The notes under the pieces: generated by a model | The model's input: only the letters and a program-made list of their open reading frames with translations | Told to the model about the DNA's origin: nothing | Database searches by the model: none | Program-made: the position numbers and the translations under genes | Shown: piece after piece, positions 10,077 to 20,082 of the stretch | How the letters are laid out: every line of letters begins with the position of its first letter | Numbering within the stretch: position 1 is the stretch's first letter | Origin: Clostridiales bacterium | Lineage (GTDB): Bacteria > Bacillota > Clostridia > Mahellales > Mahellaceae | Direction of reading: 5' to 3' | Assembly: GCA_030156435.1 (NCBI GenBank) | Contig: JASGMM010000004.1 | Location: forward strand, 1-56,444 | DNA: 56,444 bases

Positions 10077-10105
10077 TTGTCAAATGGCCAAAATAATGAT
10101 ACAAT
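10077..10105 (+). promoter_or_regulatory. SigA-type promoter of rpmB
   Basis: TTGTCA (10077-10082), 17-bp spacer, TACAAT (10100-10105). Confidence 0.75.
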
Positions 10106-10138
10106 AAGGATGTTTTTGTATAGAGGGAGGGTATGGAT

Positions 10139-10330
10139 ATGTCAAAGGAATGCGCGATATGCCATAAGAGCGTTGCTTACGGCAATGCTATAAGTCATTC
10201 GCACAGGCGCAGTAACAGGCGCTGGGAGCCCAATTTGAGAAGGGTACGCATAGTTGTAAACGGCGCCTCTAAGCGAGCATATGTATGTACGCGTTGCCTT
10301 CGCTCAGGAAAGGTACAGCGCGCCATATAA
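10139..10330 (+). CDS. rpmB: 50S ribosomal protein L28 (Cys-containing form)
   Basis: MSKECAICHKSVAYGNAISHSHRRSNRRWEPNLRRV...YVCTRCLRSGKVQRA; GGAGG spaced correctly for the second ATG. Confidence 0.95.
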   Translation: MSKECAICHKSVAYGNAISHSHRRSNRRWEPNLRRVRIVVNGASKRAYVCTRCLRSGKVQRAI

Positions 10331-10363
10331 ATAAACGGGAAGATGATTTCTTCCCGTTTATTT
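10329..10363. terminator. Bidirectional terminator shared by convergent rpmB and spoVM
   Basis: 15-bp perfect stem AAATAAACGGGAAGA / TCTTCCCGTTTATTT with 5-nt loop; overlaps both stop-codon regions. Confidence 0.85.
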
Positions 10364-10433
10364 ATTTTGTACCGAATATCATTTTGAGCAAACCCCGTAA
10401 TCCCCTAGGCGCTTTAAACACATAAATTTTCAT
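10362..10433 (-). CDS. spoVM: Stage V sporulation protein M (23 aa)
   Basis: Not in the ORF track. Translation MKIYVFKAPRGLRGLLKMIFGTK resembles the SpoVM amphipathic helix; GGAGG upstream; conserved position between rpmB and thiN. Confidence 0.88.
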   Translation of the reverse strand: MKIYVFKAPRGLRGLLKMIFGTK

Positions 10434-10450
10434 AACAGCCCACACCTCCG

Positions 10451-10609
10451 CTACATGGATTTAGCCGTAACGTAACCATACCATATAAGTAAACCGCCTA
10501 ATATGAATAACCATACTTTTGTCGGCACTATGATACCTATTATAACAATGCCGCCAGCCATCAGCGCTATACCGATCACACGCTTTGTATTAAGAGAGTT
10601 CCACCCCAT
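10451..10609 (-). CDS. Small (52 aa) two-TM membrane protein upstream of spoVM
   Basis: Not in the ORF track. AGAGGAG RBS before ATG; translation MGWNSLNTKRVIGIALMAGGIVIIGIIVPTKVWLFILGGLLIWYGYVTAKSM. Confidence 0.75.
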   Translation of the reverse strand: MGWNSLNTKRVIGIALMAGGIVIIGIIVPTKVWLFILGGLLIWYGYVTAKSM

Positions 10610-10678
10610 CGACGACTCTCCTCTCGAAAAAAAACTCCATATTTCATATTATGCAACTTATCGAAAAGTGACACAATT

Positions 10679-11308
10679 TTATAGCGCTGTATGCACTGCC
10701 AGCAACCAGCCCCCGCTCAGCCTTATTAAGGCCTCGGAACCCGTAAAAACATTGCTCACGCCGAATGGATAGCCGAAAGGAAACTTTCTATCCTTTACGG
10801 CATAATAAAGCCCATCGGTAAATAAAATGGTAACCCCGTCGCCCAATGGGAGCAAAGAAAGCAGATCGCCCTGCTTACCGCTTATTTTCAATTCATCGTC
10901 GCTCACGTATAAAGCGCTGCCTCCATCTACTATACAAGCCGATATGCCTCTCTGTTTAAGCATGGCAAGCAGTGAAACGTTTGCAAAGGCATGGTCAAAG
11001 CGCCCGCCCAATGCAGCATAAAGTGTTATATCGTCGCACCCATGTGCAATGCAATAATTTATGGCCAAATGGGTATCGGTTTCATCTTTATCTTTGGGGT
11101 ATTTTGAAAACTCCACTCCTTTTGATTCAAAATAAGTTCTCGCCTCGTCGCTTATCGAATCCAGATCTCCTATTATGCAGTGAGGCACGACTCCTGCCTT
11201 ATAGGCATGATCGGCACCACCATCCGCACATACTATAAGATCCGCACCGACACATTTTATAGCATTATAATCTTCCACTATCCCATTGCATATAACAATG
11301 CCTTTCAT
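10679..11308 (-). CDS. thiN: Thiamine diphosphokinase
   Basis: ICADGGADHAYKAGVVPHCIIGDLDSI, KDETDTHLAINYC, ALGGRFDHAFANVSLL. Confidence 0.95.
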   Translation of the reverse strand: MKGIVICNGIVEDYNAIKCVGADLIVCADGGADHAYKAGVVPHCIIGDLDSISDEARTYFESKGVEFSKYPKDKDETDTHLAINYCIAHGCDDITLYAALGGRFDHAFANVSLLAMLKQRGISACIVDGGSALYVSDDELKISGKQGDLLSLLPLGDGVTILFTDGLYYAVKDRKFPFGYPFGVSNVFTGSEALIRLSGGWLLAVHTAL

Positions 11309-11973
11309 GCCATAGCACCGCGCAGCATGTTGTATTTGAAGTCAGCAGCAGCTTCGGCTATATCAGGTTGATTTAATATAGCCGACCCAGTGACTATAAC
11401 ATTGGCTCCGGCAGCCATCACAGCATGCACATTATCCATCGTTATGCCGCCGTCTATCTGTATATCGAAGTTAAATCCACGATTATCCTTTATTCTCTTT
11501 AAATCAGCTATTTTATCCAACATGGACGGTATAAATTGCTGGCCTCCAAAACCTGGATTAACTGTCATCAATAATATCATGTCCGCTGCATCCATAATAT
11601 AGTCTAACACCGACAACGGGGTGGCTGGATTCAATGCTATAGCCGCTTTTAAACCGTTTCTTTTTATAATATCTATGGTCCTGAGCGGATGGCGCAGCAC
11701 CTCCGCATGTACCGTTATGGAGTCGGCCCCTGCTTTAGAAAATGCATCTATATATTCATCGGGGTTATCTATCATGAGGTGAACGTCCATGAACATATTT
11801 ATATGAGATTTTATCGACTTTACCACCATAGGGCCCATGCTAATATTAGGCACAAAGTGGCCGTCCATTACATCCACATGTATACCATCGGCGCCGCCTT
11901 TTTGCAACTCCTTAACTGCATGGCCCAAATCGAAGAAATCCGCCGACAATATGGATGGAATTAGTTTCACCAT
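11305..11973 (-). CDS. rpe: Ribulose-phosphate 3-epimerase
   Basis: IPSILSADFFDLG, HVDVMDGHFVPNISMGP, MTVNPGFGGQQFI, QIDGGI. Confidence 0.97.
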   Translation of the reverse strand: MVKLIPSILSADFFDLGHAVKELQKGGADGIHVDVMDGHFVPNISMGPMVVKSIKSHINMFMDVHLMIDNPDEYIDAFSKAGADSITVHAEVLRHPLRTIDIIKRNGLKAAIALNPATPLSVLDYIMDAADMILLMTVNPGFGGQQFIPSMLDKIADLKRIKDNRGFNFDIQIDGGITMDNVHAVMAAGANVIVTGSAILNQPDIAEAAADFKYNMLRGAMA

Positions 11974-12851
11974 CGTACAAATCCTTTCTCCCGTTCCAGT
12001 TCGTTCTGAATATAGACATAGCGCTCATATCTGCCTCTATCTATCAATCCTTGTTCAACGGCCTGCCTGACAGCGCAATCAGGCTCTTTTAAGTGCAGAC
12101 AGTTTCTGAAATGACATTCTGCAGCATATGATGAAAATTCTCTATAGAAAGCCGCCGCTTCTTCTTTTGTCAATCGGAGCTCGAATGCGCTAAATCCTGG
12201 TGTATCGGCTATCATACCGCCATCTACGGCCAGCAGCTCGACATGCCGCGTAGTATGTTTGCCCAATCCGGCTTTAGCGCTTATTTCTCCCACTGCCATA
12301 CGGTTTTGACCGCATATAGCATTTATAATGCTCGATTTTCCTACGCCCGATTGACCTGCTATAACCGATATCTTACCGCGTAAAAAACGTTTTACATCCT
12401 CTATGCCACGCACGGGTTCGGTTACGCTGGTATAAACGACGTTATAGCCTACCATCTTATAGACCTTATTGATAGCCTTACATCGGACCATCCCATCATC
12501 TAAATCAATTTTATTTATACATATTATAATATCCAATTGCTGTTTTTCTGCAGCCAATATAAGCTTATCCAATTGCAATAGGTTTGGCTCCGGTTGCGTA
12601 ACAGCTACCACCGCGATCATCTGATCGACATTGGCCACCGGAGGCCTCGCCAGCTCATTGCGTCTCGGCATTATTTCATCTATTACCCCTGTACCATCAT
12701 CCAAAACCTTTATGCGCACCTTATCCCCTACCATAGGTATTATATTGAGTTTTCTAAACTTGCCTCGAGCTTTACAGTCATATATATTATCAGCTACCGC
12801 CACCTTATATAAACCGCCCACACCCTTTATTATAATACCTTCCAGGATCAT
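11967..12851 (-). CDS. rsgA: Ribosome small subunit-dependent GTPase RsgA
   Basis: Circularly permuted GTPase: INKIDL, AGQSGVGKSSIINAI, KHTTRHVELL, DTPGFSAFEL. Confidence 0.96.
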   Translation of the reverse strand: MILEGIIIKGVGGLYKVAVADNIYDCKARGKFRKLNIIPMVGDKVRIKVLDDGTGVIDEIMPRRNELARPPVANVDQMIAVVAVTQPEPNLLQLDKLILAAEKQQLDIIICINKIDLDDGMVRCKAINKVYKMVGYNVVYTSVTEPVRGIEDVKRFLRGKISVIAGQSGVGKSSIINAICGQNRMAVGEISAKAGLGKHTTRHVELLAVDGGMIADTPGFSAFELRLTKEEAAAFYREFSSYAAECHFRNCLHLKEPDCAVRQAVEQGLIDRGRYERYVYIQNELEREKGFVRW

Positions 12852-14788
12852 GAATCCTCCTTGGTAAAATCTATTTCTATGCTTTTATAAAGTTGATCGA
12901 ATATATATACTTCCACTACGGCTTTGCTCTTACCCTCCACATTTATTTTTATTTCATTTTCAGAAGGCTTATGAACCCCTTGATAGACAACTTCTGTTAC
13001 ATCGCCTTCTTTTTTAAGCACCTTTATAACAAGCTCTTCAGCAGGTTTTTCCGGATCTTCCGGATCCGGCCAGTCCTGAGGCAAGGGTATGGTTATCTGC
13101 TTGGGCGAGTATATCTTCGGCTTTCCGCTGCTCACCCAGAAGTCTACCGCACTGCCTTCGGTTACTTGAGTTTGTGGTTCCGGATTTTGCCTTAATATAA
13201 CATCCTTATCATATGAGCTGTCTTCTCTGACAATACGCCCGATTTTAAGCCCGTATGATTCCAGAACTTTTTGAGCATCGTCCAAAAGCTGTCCCGAAAA
13301 ATCCGGCAGCGTTATAGTAGTTGTCTCCGGACCATCGCTAACGACGTAATCCACCTTTATATTGTCTCCGGTTACATGTATACCTGCTTTTGGATTCTGG
13401 TCCATCACATACCCGGCAGGGTATTCGTCACTGTAGCTATGCCTTACCTCACCCGACTCTAGACCTGCCTCCTCTAATATTAATTTCGCTTCGGGTTCGG
13501 TTTTGTTTATTATAGATGGCACCTCTATATCCTGAGTGCCCTGGCTTACGACCACATTTACGGCAGCCCCTTTTTTTACCGTTGTATTGGGCTGGGGATC
13601 TTGCGAAATTATATATCCCTCCGGCACTTCATCATTGTACTGGCGATCGACGACATTCATAACTAATCCAAGAGATTCCAATTGCTGTCTAGCAACACTT
13701 TCTTCCTGACGCAATATAGATGGCACCGTTACATCAGGTACGGCAAAATAATCATTATATACCCTCATAGCCGTCGCTGCTCCGGCTGCCATAATAGCAA
13801 TAATAGCAACCGTTATGATAACAACCTTCCACACCCTCCTAGCGGGACGTTCTTCGGCAGAAGGTTGCGGTTTGTCATGATCGCGCTCATGTATGGCAGG
13901 TACTACTCGCGTAGGCTCATCGACCATGGAGTCGCTAATACTGACGAATGTACCGTATGGCTCGCGCAGTACACGCCGCAAATCCATCATCATCTCCATA
14001 GCACTATCGTAGCGTCGATCCCTGTCCTTTTGCAAAGCTTTTGTTATAACTTGATCCAGCGCCGGCGGCACATCCGGATTAAGCTCCCTGACCGATCTTA
14101 TATCATCATGTAAATGCTTAAGCGCTATCGCTACAGCGGTATCGCCTGTGAACGGCACCTGGCCCGTCACCATCTCATAGAGCACCACGCCCAGCGAATA
14201 TATATCCGACTTGGCATCTACATACCCACCACGAGCCTGCTCCGGCGACAGATAATGCACCGATCCCATGGTATCGGTGTCGTACAGCGTGGTAGAAATA
14301 TCGGCCACGGCTTTGGCGATGCCGAAATCGGTTACTTTCACCACACCGTCAGCGGTAAGCATTATATTCTGAGGCTTTATATCCCTATGTACTATACCGT
14401 GCTTATGGGCATGATCCAATGCCGCACATATTTGTATGGCTATATTTACAGCCCTCTCATATGTCAAAGGAGCGTCGCGTTTTATAACATCCTTAAGTGT
14501 GGGGCCGTCTATATATTCCATAACTATATATCTTAGATTGTTATCATTGCCTATATCGTATATATTAACTATATTATGATGGGAGAGTGAAGCGGCAGCC
14601 TGCGCTTCTTTTCTAAAACGCCTTATGAATTCCTCATTGTTGGCATACTCCGGCCTTAGGATTTTCACCGCCACATCGCGGCTAAGCAGATGACAATGTG
14701 CCCTATACACCACCGCCATGCCGCCTTCGCCTATCTTCTCCACTATTTCATAGCGCCCGCCCAATATCTTACCGATTAATGCATCCAT
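12848..14788 (-). CDS. prkC: PASTA-domain Ser/Thr protein kinase (PrkC/Stk family)
   Basis: GGRYEIVEKIGEGGMAVVY, HRDIKPQNIM, DFGIAKA; one TM and three PASTA-like repeats. Confidence 0.95.
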   Translation of the reverse strand: MDALIGKILGGRYEIVEKIGEGGMAVVYRAHCHLLSRDVAVKILRPEYANNEEFIRRFRKEAQAAASLSHHNIVNIYDIGNDNNLRYIVMEYIDGPTLKDVIKRDAPLTYERAVNIAIQICAALDHAHKHGIVHRDIKPQNIMLTADGVVKVTDFGIAKAVADISTTLYDTDTMGSVHYLSPEQARGGYVDAKSDIYSLGVVLYEMVTGQVPFTGDTAVAIALKHLHDDIRSVRELNPDVPPALDQVITKALQKDRDRRYDSAMEMMMDLRRVLREPYGTFVSISDSMVDEPTRVVPAIHERDHDKPQPSAEERPARRVWKVVIITVAIIAIMAAGAATAMRVYNDYFAVPDVTVPSILRQEESVARQQLESLGLVMNVVDRQYNDEVPEGYIISQDPQPNTTVKKGAAVNVVVSQGTQDIEVPSIINKTEPEAKLILEEAGLESGEVRHSYSDEYPAGYVMDQNPKAGIHVTGDNIKVDYVVSDGPETTTITLPDFSGQLLDDAQKVLESYGLKIGRIVREDSSYDKDVILRQNPEPQTQVTEGSAVDFWVSSGKPKIYSPKQITIPLPQDWPDPEDPEKPAEELVIKVLKKEGDVTEVVYQGVHKPSENEIKINVEGKSKAVVEVYIFDQLYKSIEIDFTKEDS

Positions 14789-15534
14789 TCATCTTTTTCC
14801 CCTATTCTAGATTGTTGAAAGAGGATAACGGTAATATTATCCAAACCACCTCTATCATTGGCAAGCCTAACCATAGCATCAGCCTTATAGCTTAATTCAT
14901 TATCGGCGGCGCATATCTCCCATATCTCCTGATCGCTCAATTGACATGTAAGACCATCAGTGCACAGCAATAATATATCTCCGGCATTATAGGGAATTTC
15001 CACGCGGTCTATTTCTATATTATCCTCGCTGCCCAACGCCCTGGTTATCACATTGCGCTGCGGATGATTAAACGCCTGGTCTTTGGTAATAGTCCCCTTA
15101 TTGACCATCTCTTGTACAAGTGAATGATCTTCGGTAAGCTGCTTGATGCAGCTTTCGTTTATCAAATAAGCCCTGCTGTCGCCGATATGCGTTATATAGA
15201 TCTTGTCATCGGTTACCCATGCTGCTGTCATTGTAGTGCCCATACCCTCATATTGCTCATACTGCTCAGATAATTCGATGAGCCGTCTATTAGCGTATTG
15301 CATGGCATTGGCCATTAAATCGGCGAAATGGATGCGATCCGTTTTATGCTGTTTTATATAGTCCACCATAGCATTAATAGCTATATAACTCGCGACGTCA
15401 CCCGCATTGTGTCCACCCATACCATCAGCGACCAATAGCACGTTATCGCATATTCTTTTGCCATCGGGTATAAAATAATAATCTTCATTATGGCTGCGCA
15501 TCTTGCCCCTATCGCTTAAAGCTGCTATCCCCAT
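14776..15534 (-). CDS. prpC: Stp1/PrpC-type PP2C phosphatase
   Basis: SDRGKMRSHNEDYYF, VADGMGGHNAGDVAS, HIGDSRAY, CTDGLT, DNITVI. Confidence 0.95.
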   Translation of the reverse strand: MGIAALSDRGKMRSHNEDYYFIPDGKRICDNVLLVADGMGGHNAGDVASYIAINAMVDYIKQHKTDRIHFADLMANAMQYANRRLIELSEQYEQYEGMGTTMTAAWVTDDKIYITHIGDSRAYLINESCIKQLTEDHSLVQEMVNKGTITKDQAFNHPQRNVITRALGSEDNIEIDRVEIPYNAGDILLLCTDGLTCQLSDQEIWEICAADNELSYKADAMVRLANDRGGLDNITVILFQQSRIGEKDEWMH

Positions 15535-15546
15535 ATCATCCCTCCA

Positions 15547-16581
15547 TCACTCATCGACAAAGCGGCGGCGCAATTGGCCGCACGCCGCATCTATATCAGT
15601 ACCCAAACGCCTCCGTATGCTCACAGGTATACCTTTTTTATTCAGTATGCCATAAAAATGCTCTATTTGTTTCTGTGAAGACGGTTGAAATTCACGTCCT
15701 TCCACATCGTTAAACGGTATAAGATTGACGTGGCATATCATGCCCTTAAGCGCATCGGCCAGCATATACGCATGCTCTTCTCTGTCATTTATATCTTTAA
15801 GCATTATATACTCAAACGTAATCCTTCTGCCGGTTTTTTCAATATAATAATTGCACACTTTTATTATATCATCTATCGGATAAGCCTTGGCTACAGGTAT
15901 AAGCTGCCTGCGTATGTCGTCGTTAGGAGCATGCAATGATACCGCCAATGTAATAGGCATACCTTCTTTTGCCAGATCATATATGCGCGGTACCAAGCCA
16001 CACGTGGACAACGTAATATTCCTGTAGCTCATATTAAGCCCCTTAGGCTCATGCAGCAGACGCATAAAGGCTATGCTTTGCTCGTAGTTATCCAATGGCT
16101 CGCCGCTGCCCATCAGCACTACATGCGAAACCCTCTGGCCGATATCCTGCTGTATACGCAGTACCTGATCAATCATCTCACCTTTGGTAAGATTCCTCTT
16201 TACGCCTTTTATAGTAGATGCACAAAACGCACATCCCATGCGGCAGCCTATCTGTGTGGATACGCATACGCTGTTACCGTACTCATATCTCATCAATACA
16301 CTTTCTATTATATTACCATCTTTTAATAAAAACAAATATTTCATAGCGCTGCCATCCTCAGACTGCTGGCGCTTATATATGCGGCATGAATCGGTATAGC
16401 AACGTTCCTTCAGCCTCTTGCGGAAATCCGCTGGCATATTGCTCATCTCATCTATATCGTCTATACCTTTATAAATCCAGCTAAATATTTGCTGGGCGCG
16501 GTATGCCGGCTGTCCGAGCTGTTGAACCAGTTTACTCATATCATCCATGCTCATATCCTTAAGAGCTATCGGTTCTTCCAT
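15547..16581 (-). CDS. rlmN: 23S rRNA (adenine(2503)-C(2))-methyltransferase RlmN
   Basis: Radical SAM CAFCAST, VSTQIGCRMGC, VVLMGSGEPLDNY, IPFNDVEG. Confidence 0.97.
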   Translation of the reverse strand: MEEPIALKDMSMDDMSKLVQQLGQPAYRAQQIFSWIYKGIDDIDEMSNMPADFRKRLKERCYTDSCRIYKRQQSEDGSAMKYLFLLKDGNIIESVLMRYEYGNSVCVSTQIGCRMGCAFCASTIKGVKRNLTKGEMIDQVLRIQQDIGQRVSHVVLMGSGEPLDNYEQSIAFMRLLHEPKGLNMSYRNITLSTCGLVPRIYDLAKEGMPITLAVSLHAPNDDIRRQLIPVAKAYPIDDIIKVCNYYIEKTGRRITFEYIMLKDINDREEHAYMLADALKGMICHVNLIPFNDVEGREFQPSSQKQIEHFYGILNKKGIPVSIRRRLGTDIDAACGQLRRRFVDE

Positions 16582-16585
16582 ACCT

Positions 16586-17929
16586 TCACCTCACTTTAAG
16601 CATTCTAGCCACGAAAAAGCCATCTATTTTATCCTCATTCGGATAAAATTGTACCCATTTATCCCTGCTGTCATGATAAACACTTAACGCATGCGGCAAT
16701 TTTTGATAGACGTCGTCCAATATAAAGTCGCTGTGATCATTTAAAAAATTATTTATCATATTTTGATTTTCATCGGGATTTATGGTACATGTGCTGTATA
16801 TGAGCACGCCTCGTGGTTTGACATAAAGGCTGCACGTATCCAATATTTGCCTTTGTATTTGCAAAAGCTCTCCTATATCTTTTTCAGCCCTTCTCCATTT
16901 TATGTCCGGCTTATGCCGTATAATGCCCAATCCTGAGCATGGAGCATCTATCAGCACCGCATCGGCCATGCCATACCAATCCTCATTATATACGGTGCTG
17001 TCATAACATACAGGTTCTATACAATTTACGCCAAGCCTGGCGCACTGTGCCTTTATAAGCTCTATCCTGTGAGGATACACGTCAACTGACAGTATGCGCC
17101 CTTGGTCTTTCATAAACTGCGCCATATGGACAGCTTTACCGCCAGGCGCGCTGCAGGCATCGATTATGATTTGCCCTGGTCTTGGATCCACCACATGAGC
17201 TACCATCATAGACGCCTCGTCCTGAACAGCAAAAAGCCCGTCGTCATAACCCGGCAGGCTTTCTACGTCGACATTTTGTTCTATATTAAGCGCCTCGGGC
17301 AGATATACCCCGCAGCTATACATTATACTACGCTGTTCCAGCAGTTTTATCAAGCCATCCTGCGATATCTTGAGCTCATTAGCCCTTATAGTCAAAGACG
17401 GCCTGATATTTTGTGCCGCACAAAGCTCCTCCGCCAACGTTTCACTCATAGTATTAAGCCATAACCGTACCATCCATTCGGGAAAGGAATATTTAAGCGC
17501 TATTCTAGAAACAGTATCCTGAGGAAAAAGAGAAACAAGATCGTCTTTTTCTTGTATAAGGCGTCTCAATACGGCGTTAACATATCCGGCTTCTCTTTGG
17601 CCAGCGTATTTTTTTGCTAATTCCACGCTGCTGTCGCACGCGGCAAAGTCGGGAACCCTGTCCATATAGAGTATCTGATACATGCCCATGCGCAATATAT
17701 TTCTAATCCAAGGCGATGCTTTGCCTCCTCTGGAATAGCGCTTTATAAGCCAATCCAGAGTCAGGCGGTAGCGCGTAACACCGTATACGATATCGGTTAT
17801 AAAAGCTCTGTCCAGCGTTGAAAGGCTATTATCTTTCAGCGCTGGTTTAATCTCTAAATTTATATAACCCTTTTTAATATCTATATCGCGCAACAGCTTT
17901 AGCGCTGCGTTTCTTGCTTTATCTACCAT
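16586..17929 (-). CDS. rsmB: 16S rRNA (cytosine(967)-C(5))-methyltransferase RsmB
   Basis: NusB-like N-terminus; DACSAPGGKAVHMA, DAPCSGLGIIRHKPDIKW, YSTCTINPDEN. Confidence 0.96.
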   Translation of the reverse strand: MVDKARNAALKLLRDIDIKKGYINLEIKPALKDNSLSTLDRAFITDIVYGVTRYRLTLDWLIKRYSRGGKASPWIRNILRMGMYQILYMDRVPDFAACDSSVELAKKYAGQREAGYVNAVLRRLIQEKDDLVSLFPQDTVSRIALKYSFPEWMVRLWLNTMSETLAEELCAAQNIRPSLTIRANELKISQDGLIKLLEQRSIMYSCGVYLPEALNIEQNVDVESLPGYDDGLFAVQDEASMMVAHVVDPRPGQIIIDACSAPGGKAVHMAQFMKDQGRILSVDVYPHRIELIKAQCARLGVNCIEPVCYDSTVYNEDWYGMADAVLIDAPCSGLGIIRHKPDIKWRRAEKDIGELLQIQRQILDTCSLYVKPRGVLIYSTCTINPDENQNMINNFLNDHSDFILDDVYQKLPHALSVYHDSRDKWVQFYPNEDKIDGFFVARMLKVR

Positions 17930-17935
17930 ACAATA

Positions 17936-18628
17936 TCAGTCTCTGTTGCCTCTTATAAGGAGCAGTCTTAATAGTTGAGCTATAGATACCGCAGCTGCAG
18001 CTACATATGTCAAAGCAGCCGCGCTCAATACTGCCCTGGATTTTGGCCGCTCATCATCGCTTATAATGCCACTCTGGCTCAACATCGCTAACGCTCTATG
18101 GCTGGCATTAAATTCCACAGGCAGCGTTATTATCTGGAACAATACCGCTGCAGAAAATAATATTATACCCGCATTTATCAAACTGCCCGAACTCATTATA
18201 AGGCCTAATATAATGAGTATCCATGTAAACTGTGCGCTGAAATTCACTACCGGCACCAATGCATTGCGCGCTATAAGTGGGAAATAGCCTTGCTGATGCT
18301 GTATGGCATGGCCGCTCTCATGTGCAGCAACGCTTATAGATGCTATAGATGATTTGGAATAAACCGGCTCTGATAAGCGCAACACGCGCTTTGATGGATC
18401 ATAGTGATCGGTTAAAGCCCCTGGTATGCGTTCTATTCGCACATCGTTCAAACCGTTGGCATCCAATATATAACGCGCTACTTCAACACCGGTATATCCT
18501 TTCCTATTGGGCACTTTAAGATATTTGGCAAATGTATTTTGTACCTTAAACTGAGCATACATCGCCAATATCATAGCCGGTATAAAAAATAGCAAAAACC
18601 CTGTGTCGAATCCATACAAATATGGCAT
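17936..18628 (-). CDS. Zinc metallopeptidase (YugP family)
   Basis: VAAHESGHAIQHQQGYFPLIARN HExxH-like motif, multi-TM. Confidence 0.92.
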   Translation of the reverse strand: MPYLYGFDTGFLLFFIPAMILAMYAQFKVQNTFAKYLKVPNRKGYTGVEVARYILDANGLNDVRIERIPGALTDHYDPSKRVLRLSEPVYSKSSIASISVAAHESGHAIQHQQGYFPLIARNALVPVVNFSAQFTWILIILGLIMSSGSLINAGIILFSAAVLFQIITLPVEFNASHRALAMLSQSGIISDDERPKSRAVLSAAALTYVAAAAVSIAQLLRLLLIRGNRD

Positions 18629-18639
18629 ATAAATTCCCC

Positions 18640-19572
18640 CTATCTTAACATCGTTCCTGTTTCCATCTTATGTCCTCTTAAATATTCTTCAATATTCATG
18701 CGTTTTTTATTCTGTTGTTGTACCTCATCTACAGCCATGCATCCATTTCTGCACTTTATTATTATACCATATTCTCGATGTATATCAACTATTTGGCCGG
18801 GCAACGCATCCTTATAATCCGATACAATGCGGGCATGCCATATCTTTATCATGGTATCTTCATAGAAGGCATACGCCCCAGGCCATGGTGTAACGCCTCG
18901 TATGAGGTTATATACGGTTTTAACATCCGCATCCCAGTTTATATGGCCCATTTCTTTTGTAAGCTTGCTGCAATAGGTGGCCTCGTTATCGTTCTGCTTT
19001 ATACGCGGTGCTCGGCCTTGCTCTATAAGCACTAGTGTATCCTTTAGAACATCTTTGCTCAATGCCGCTAATCTGTCATGAAGCTGGCCTGCTGTTTCAT
19101 CGGGGTATATATCTATAGCCCGTTGCAATATCATATCACCCGTATCCATGCCCTCATCCATATACATTGTGGTTATGCCGGTTTGGCTCTCGCCGTTTAT
19201 TATAGCAAACTGTATCGGTGCAGCACCTCTGTATTTGGGCAGCAGCGATGCATGGACATTTATGCAGCCTTTGGGTGGGATATCCAGCACTGATTTAGGC
19301 AGTATTTGACCAAATGCTGTAACGACGATGATATCTGGTTTTATGTTCCTCAACTGTTCTGCAAAATTCGTTTCTCTGATATGCGGCGGTTGATAAACTT
19401 GTATGCCTCGTTGCACGGCCACCTCTTTGACGGGAGGGGAGGCCAAACGACCTCCCCTCCCTTTTGGTTTATCAGGTTGCGTCACAACGCATACCACTTC
19501 ATGCCCTTGCTCCAGGATAGCCTCCAACGACGCTACCGCAAACTCAGGCGTACCCATAAATACTATCTTCAC
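18640..19572 (-). CDS. fmt: Methionyl-tRNA formyltransferase
   Basis: MKIVFMGTPEFAVASLEAI, VTQPDKPKGRG, NVHASLLPKYRGAAPI. Confidence 0.97.
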   Translation of the reverse strand: MKIVFMGTPEFAVASLEAILEQGHEVVCVVTQPDKPKGRGGRLASPPVKEVAVQRGIQVYQPPHIRETNFAEQLRNIKPDIIVVTAFGQILPKSVLDIPPKGCINVHASLLPKYRGAAPIQFAIINGESQTGITTMYMDEGMDTGDMILQRAIDIYPDETAGQLHDRLAALSKDVLKDTLVLIEQGRAPRIKQNDNEATYCSKLTKEMGHINWDADVKTVYNLIRGVTPWPGAYAFYEDTMIKIWHARIVSDYKDALPGQIVDIHREYGIIIKCRNGCMAVDEVQQQNKKRMNIEEYLRGHKMETGTMLR

Positions 19573-20066
19573 AGCGCCGTTTCCTCCTGTTGTTCATCCG
19601 ATTCCTGATCAGATTCCGGCTCAGGTATAACTTTATCCAGAAAGACTATGCCATCCAAATGGTCTATCTCGTGACAAAATGCCCTGGCTATAATCCCTGT
19701 GCCCGTTACTTCACGAATCTCACCGTTCCTGTCCATTGCACGCACAGTAACCTGCTCTGGCCTTTTTACGGTACCGCTCATACCGGGGAAGCTGAGACAT
19801 CCTTCAGGACCTACCTGTTCGCCTGATTGCACGATGATCTCAGGATTTATAAGCTCGATTATCTTATCCTCATCCATATCGGCTATGATCACAACGCGCT
19901 TTAATATGCCCACTTGTGGGGCAGCCAGGCCTACACCCTCGGCTTTTTTCATGGTCTCAACCATATCATCCAGCAGCGTCAACAGCCTCTTATCTATTTT
20001 AACGACCGGCCGCGCTTTTTTGCGCAGTATCGGATCCTTAAACTTTCGTATCTCTCTTAATGCCAT
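19569..20066 (-). CDS. def: Peptide deformylase
   Basis: GVGLAAPQVGI, EGCLSFPG, ARAFCHEIDHLDGIVFLDKV. Confidence 0.96.
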   Translation of the reverse strand: MALREIRKFKDPILRKKARPVVKIDKRLLTLLDDMVETMKKAEGVGLAAPQVGILKRVVIIADMDEDKIIELINPEIIVQSGEQVGPEGCLSFPGMSGTVKRPEQVTVRAMDRNGEIREVTGTGIIARAFCHEIDHLDGIVFLDKVIPEPESDQESDEQQEETAL

Positions 20067-20082
20067 TTTATAATGCACCTCC

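Noticed and set aside
13682-14536. Two tandem plus-strand ORFs (143 and 140 aa) opposite prkC
   Set aside because: Antisense frames within the conserved kinase; His/Tyr/Arg-rich shadow translations with no family resemblance.
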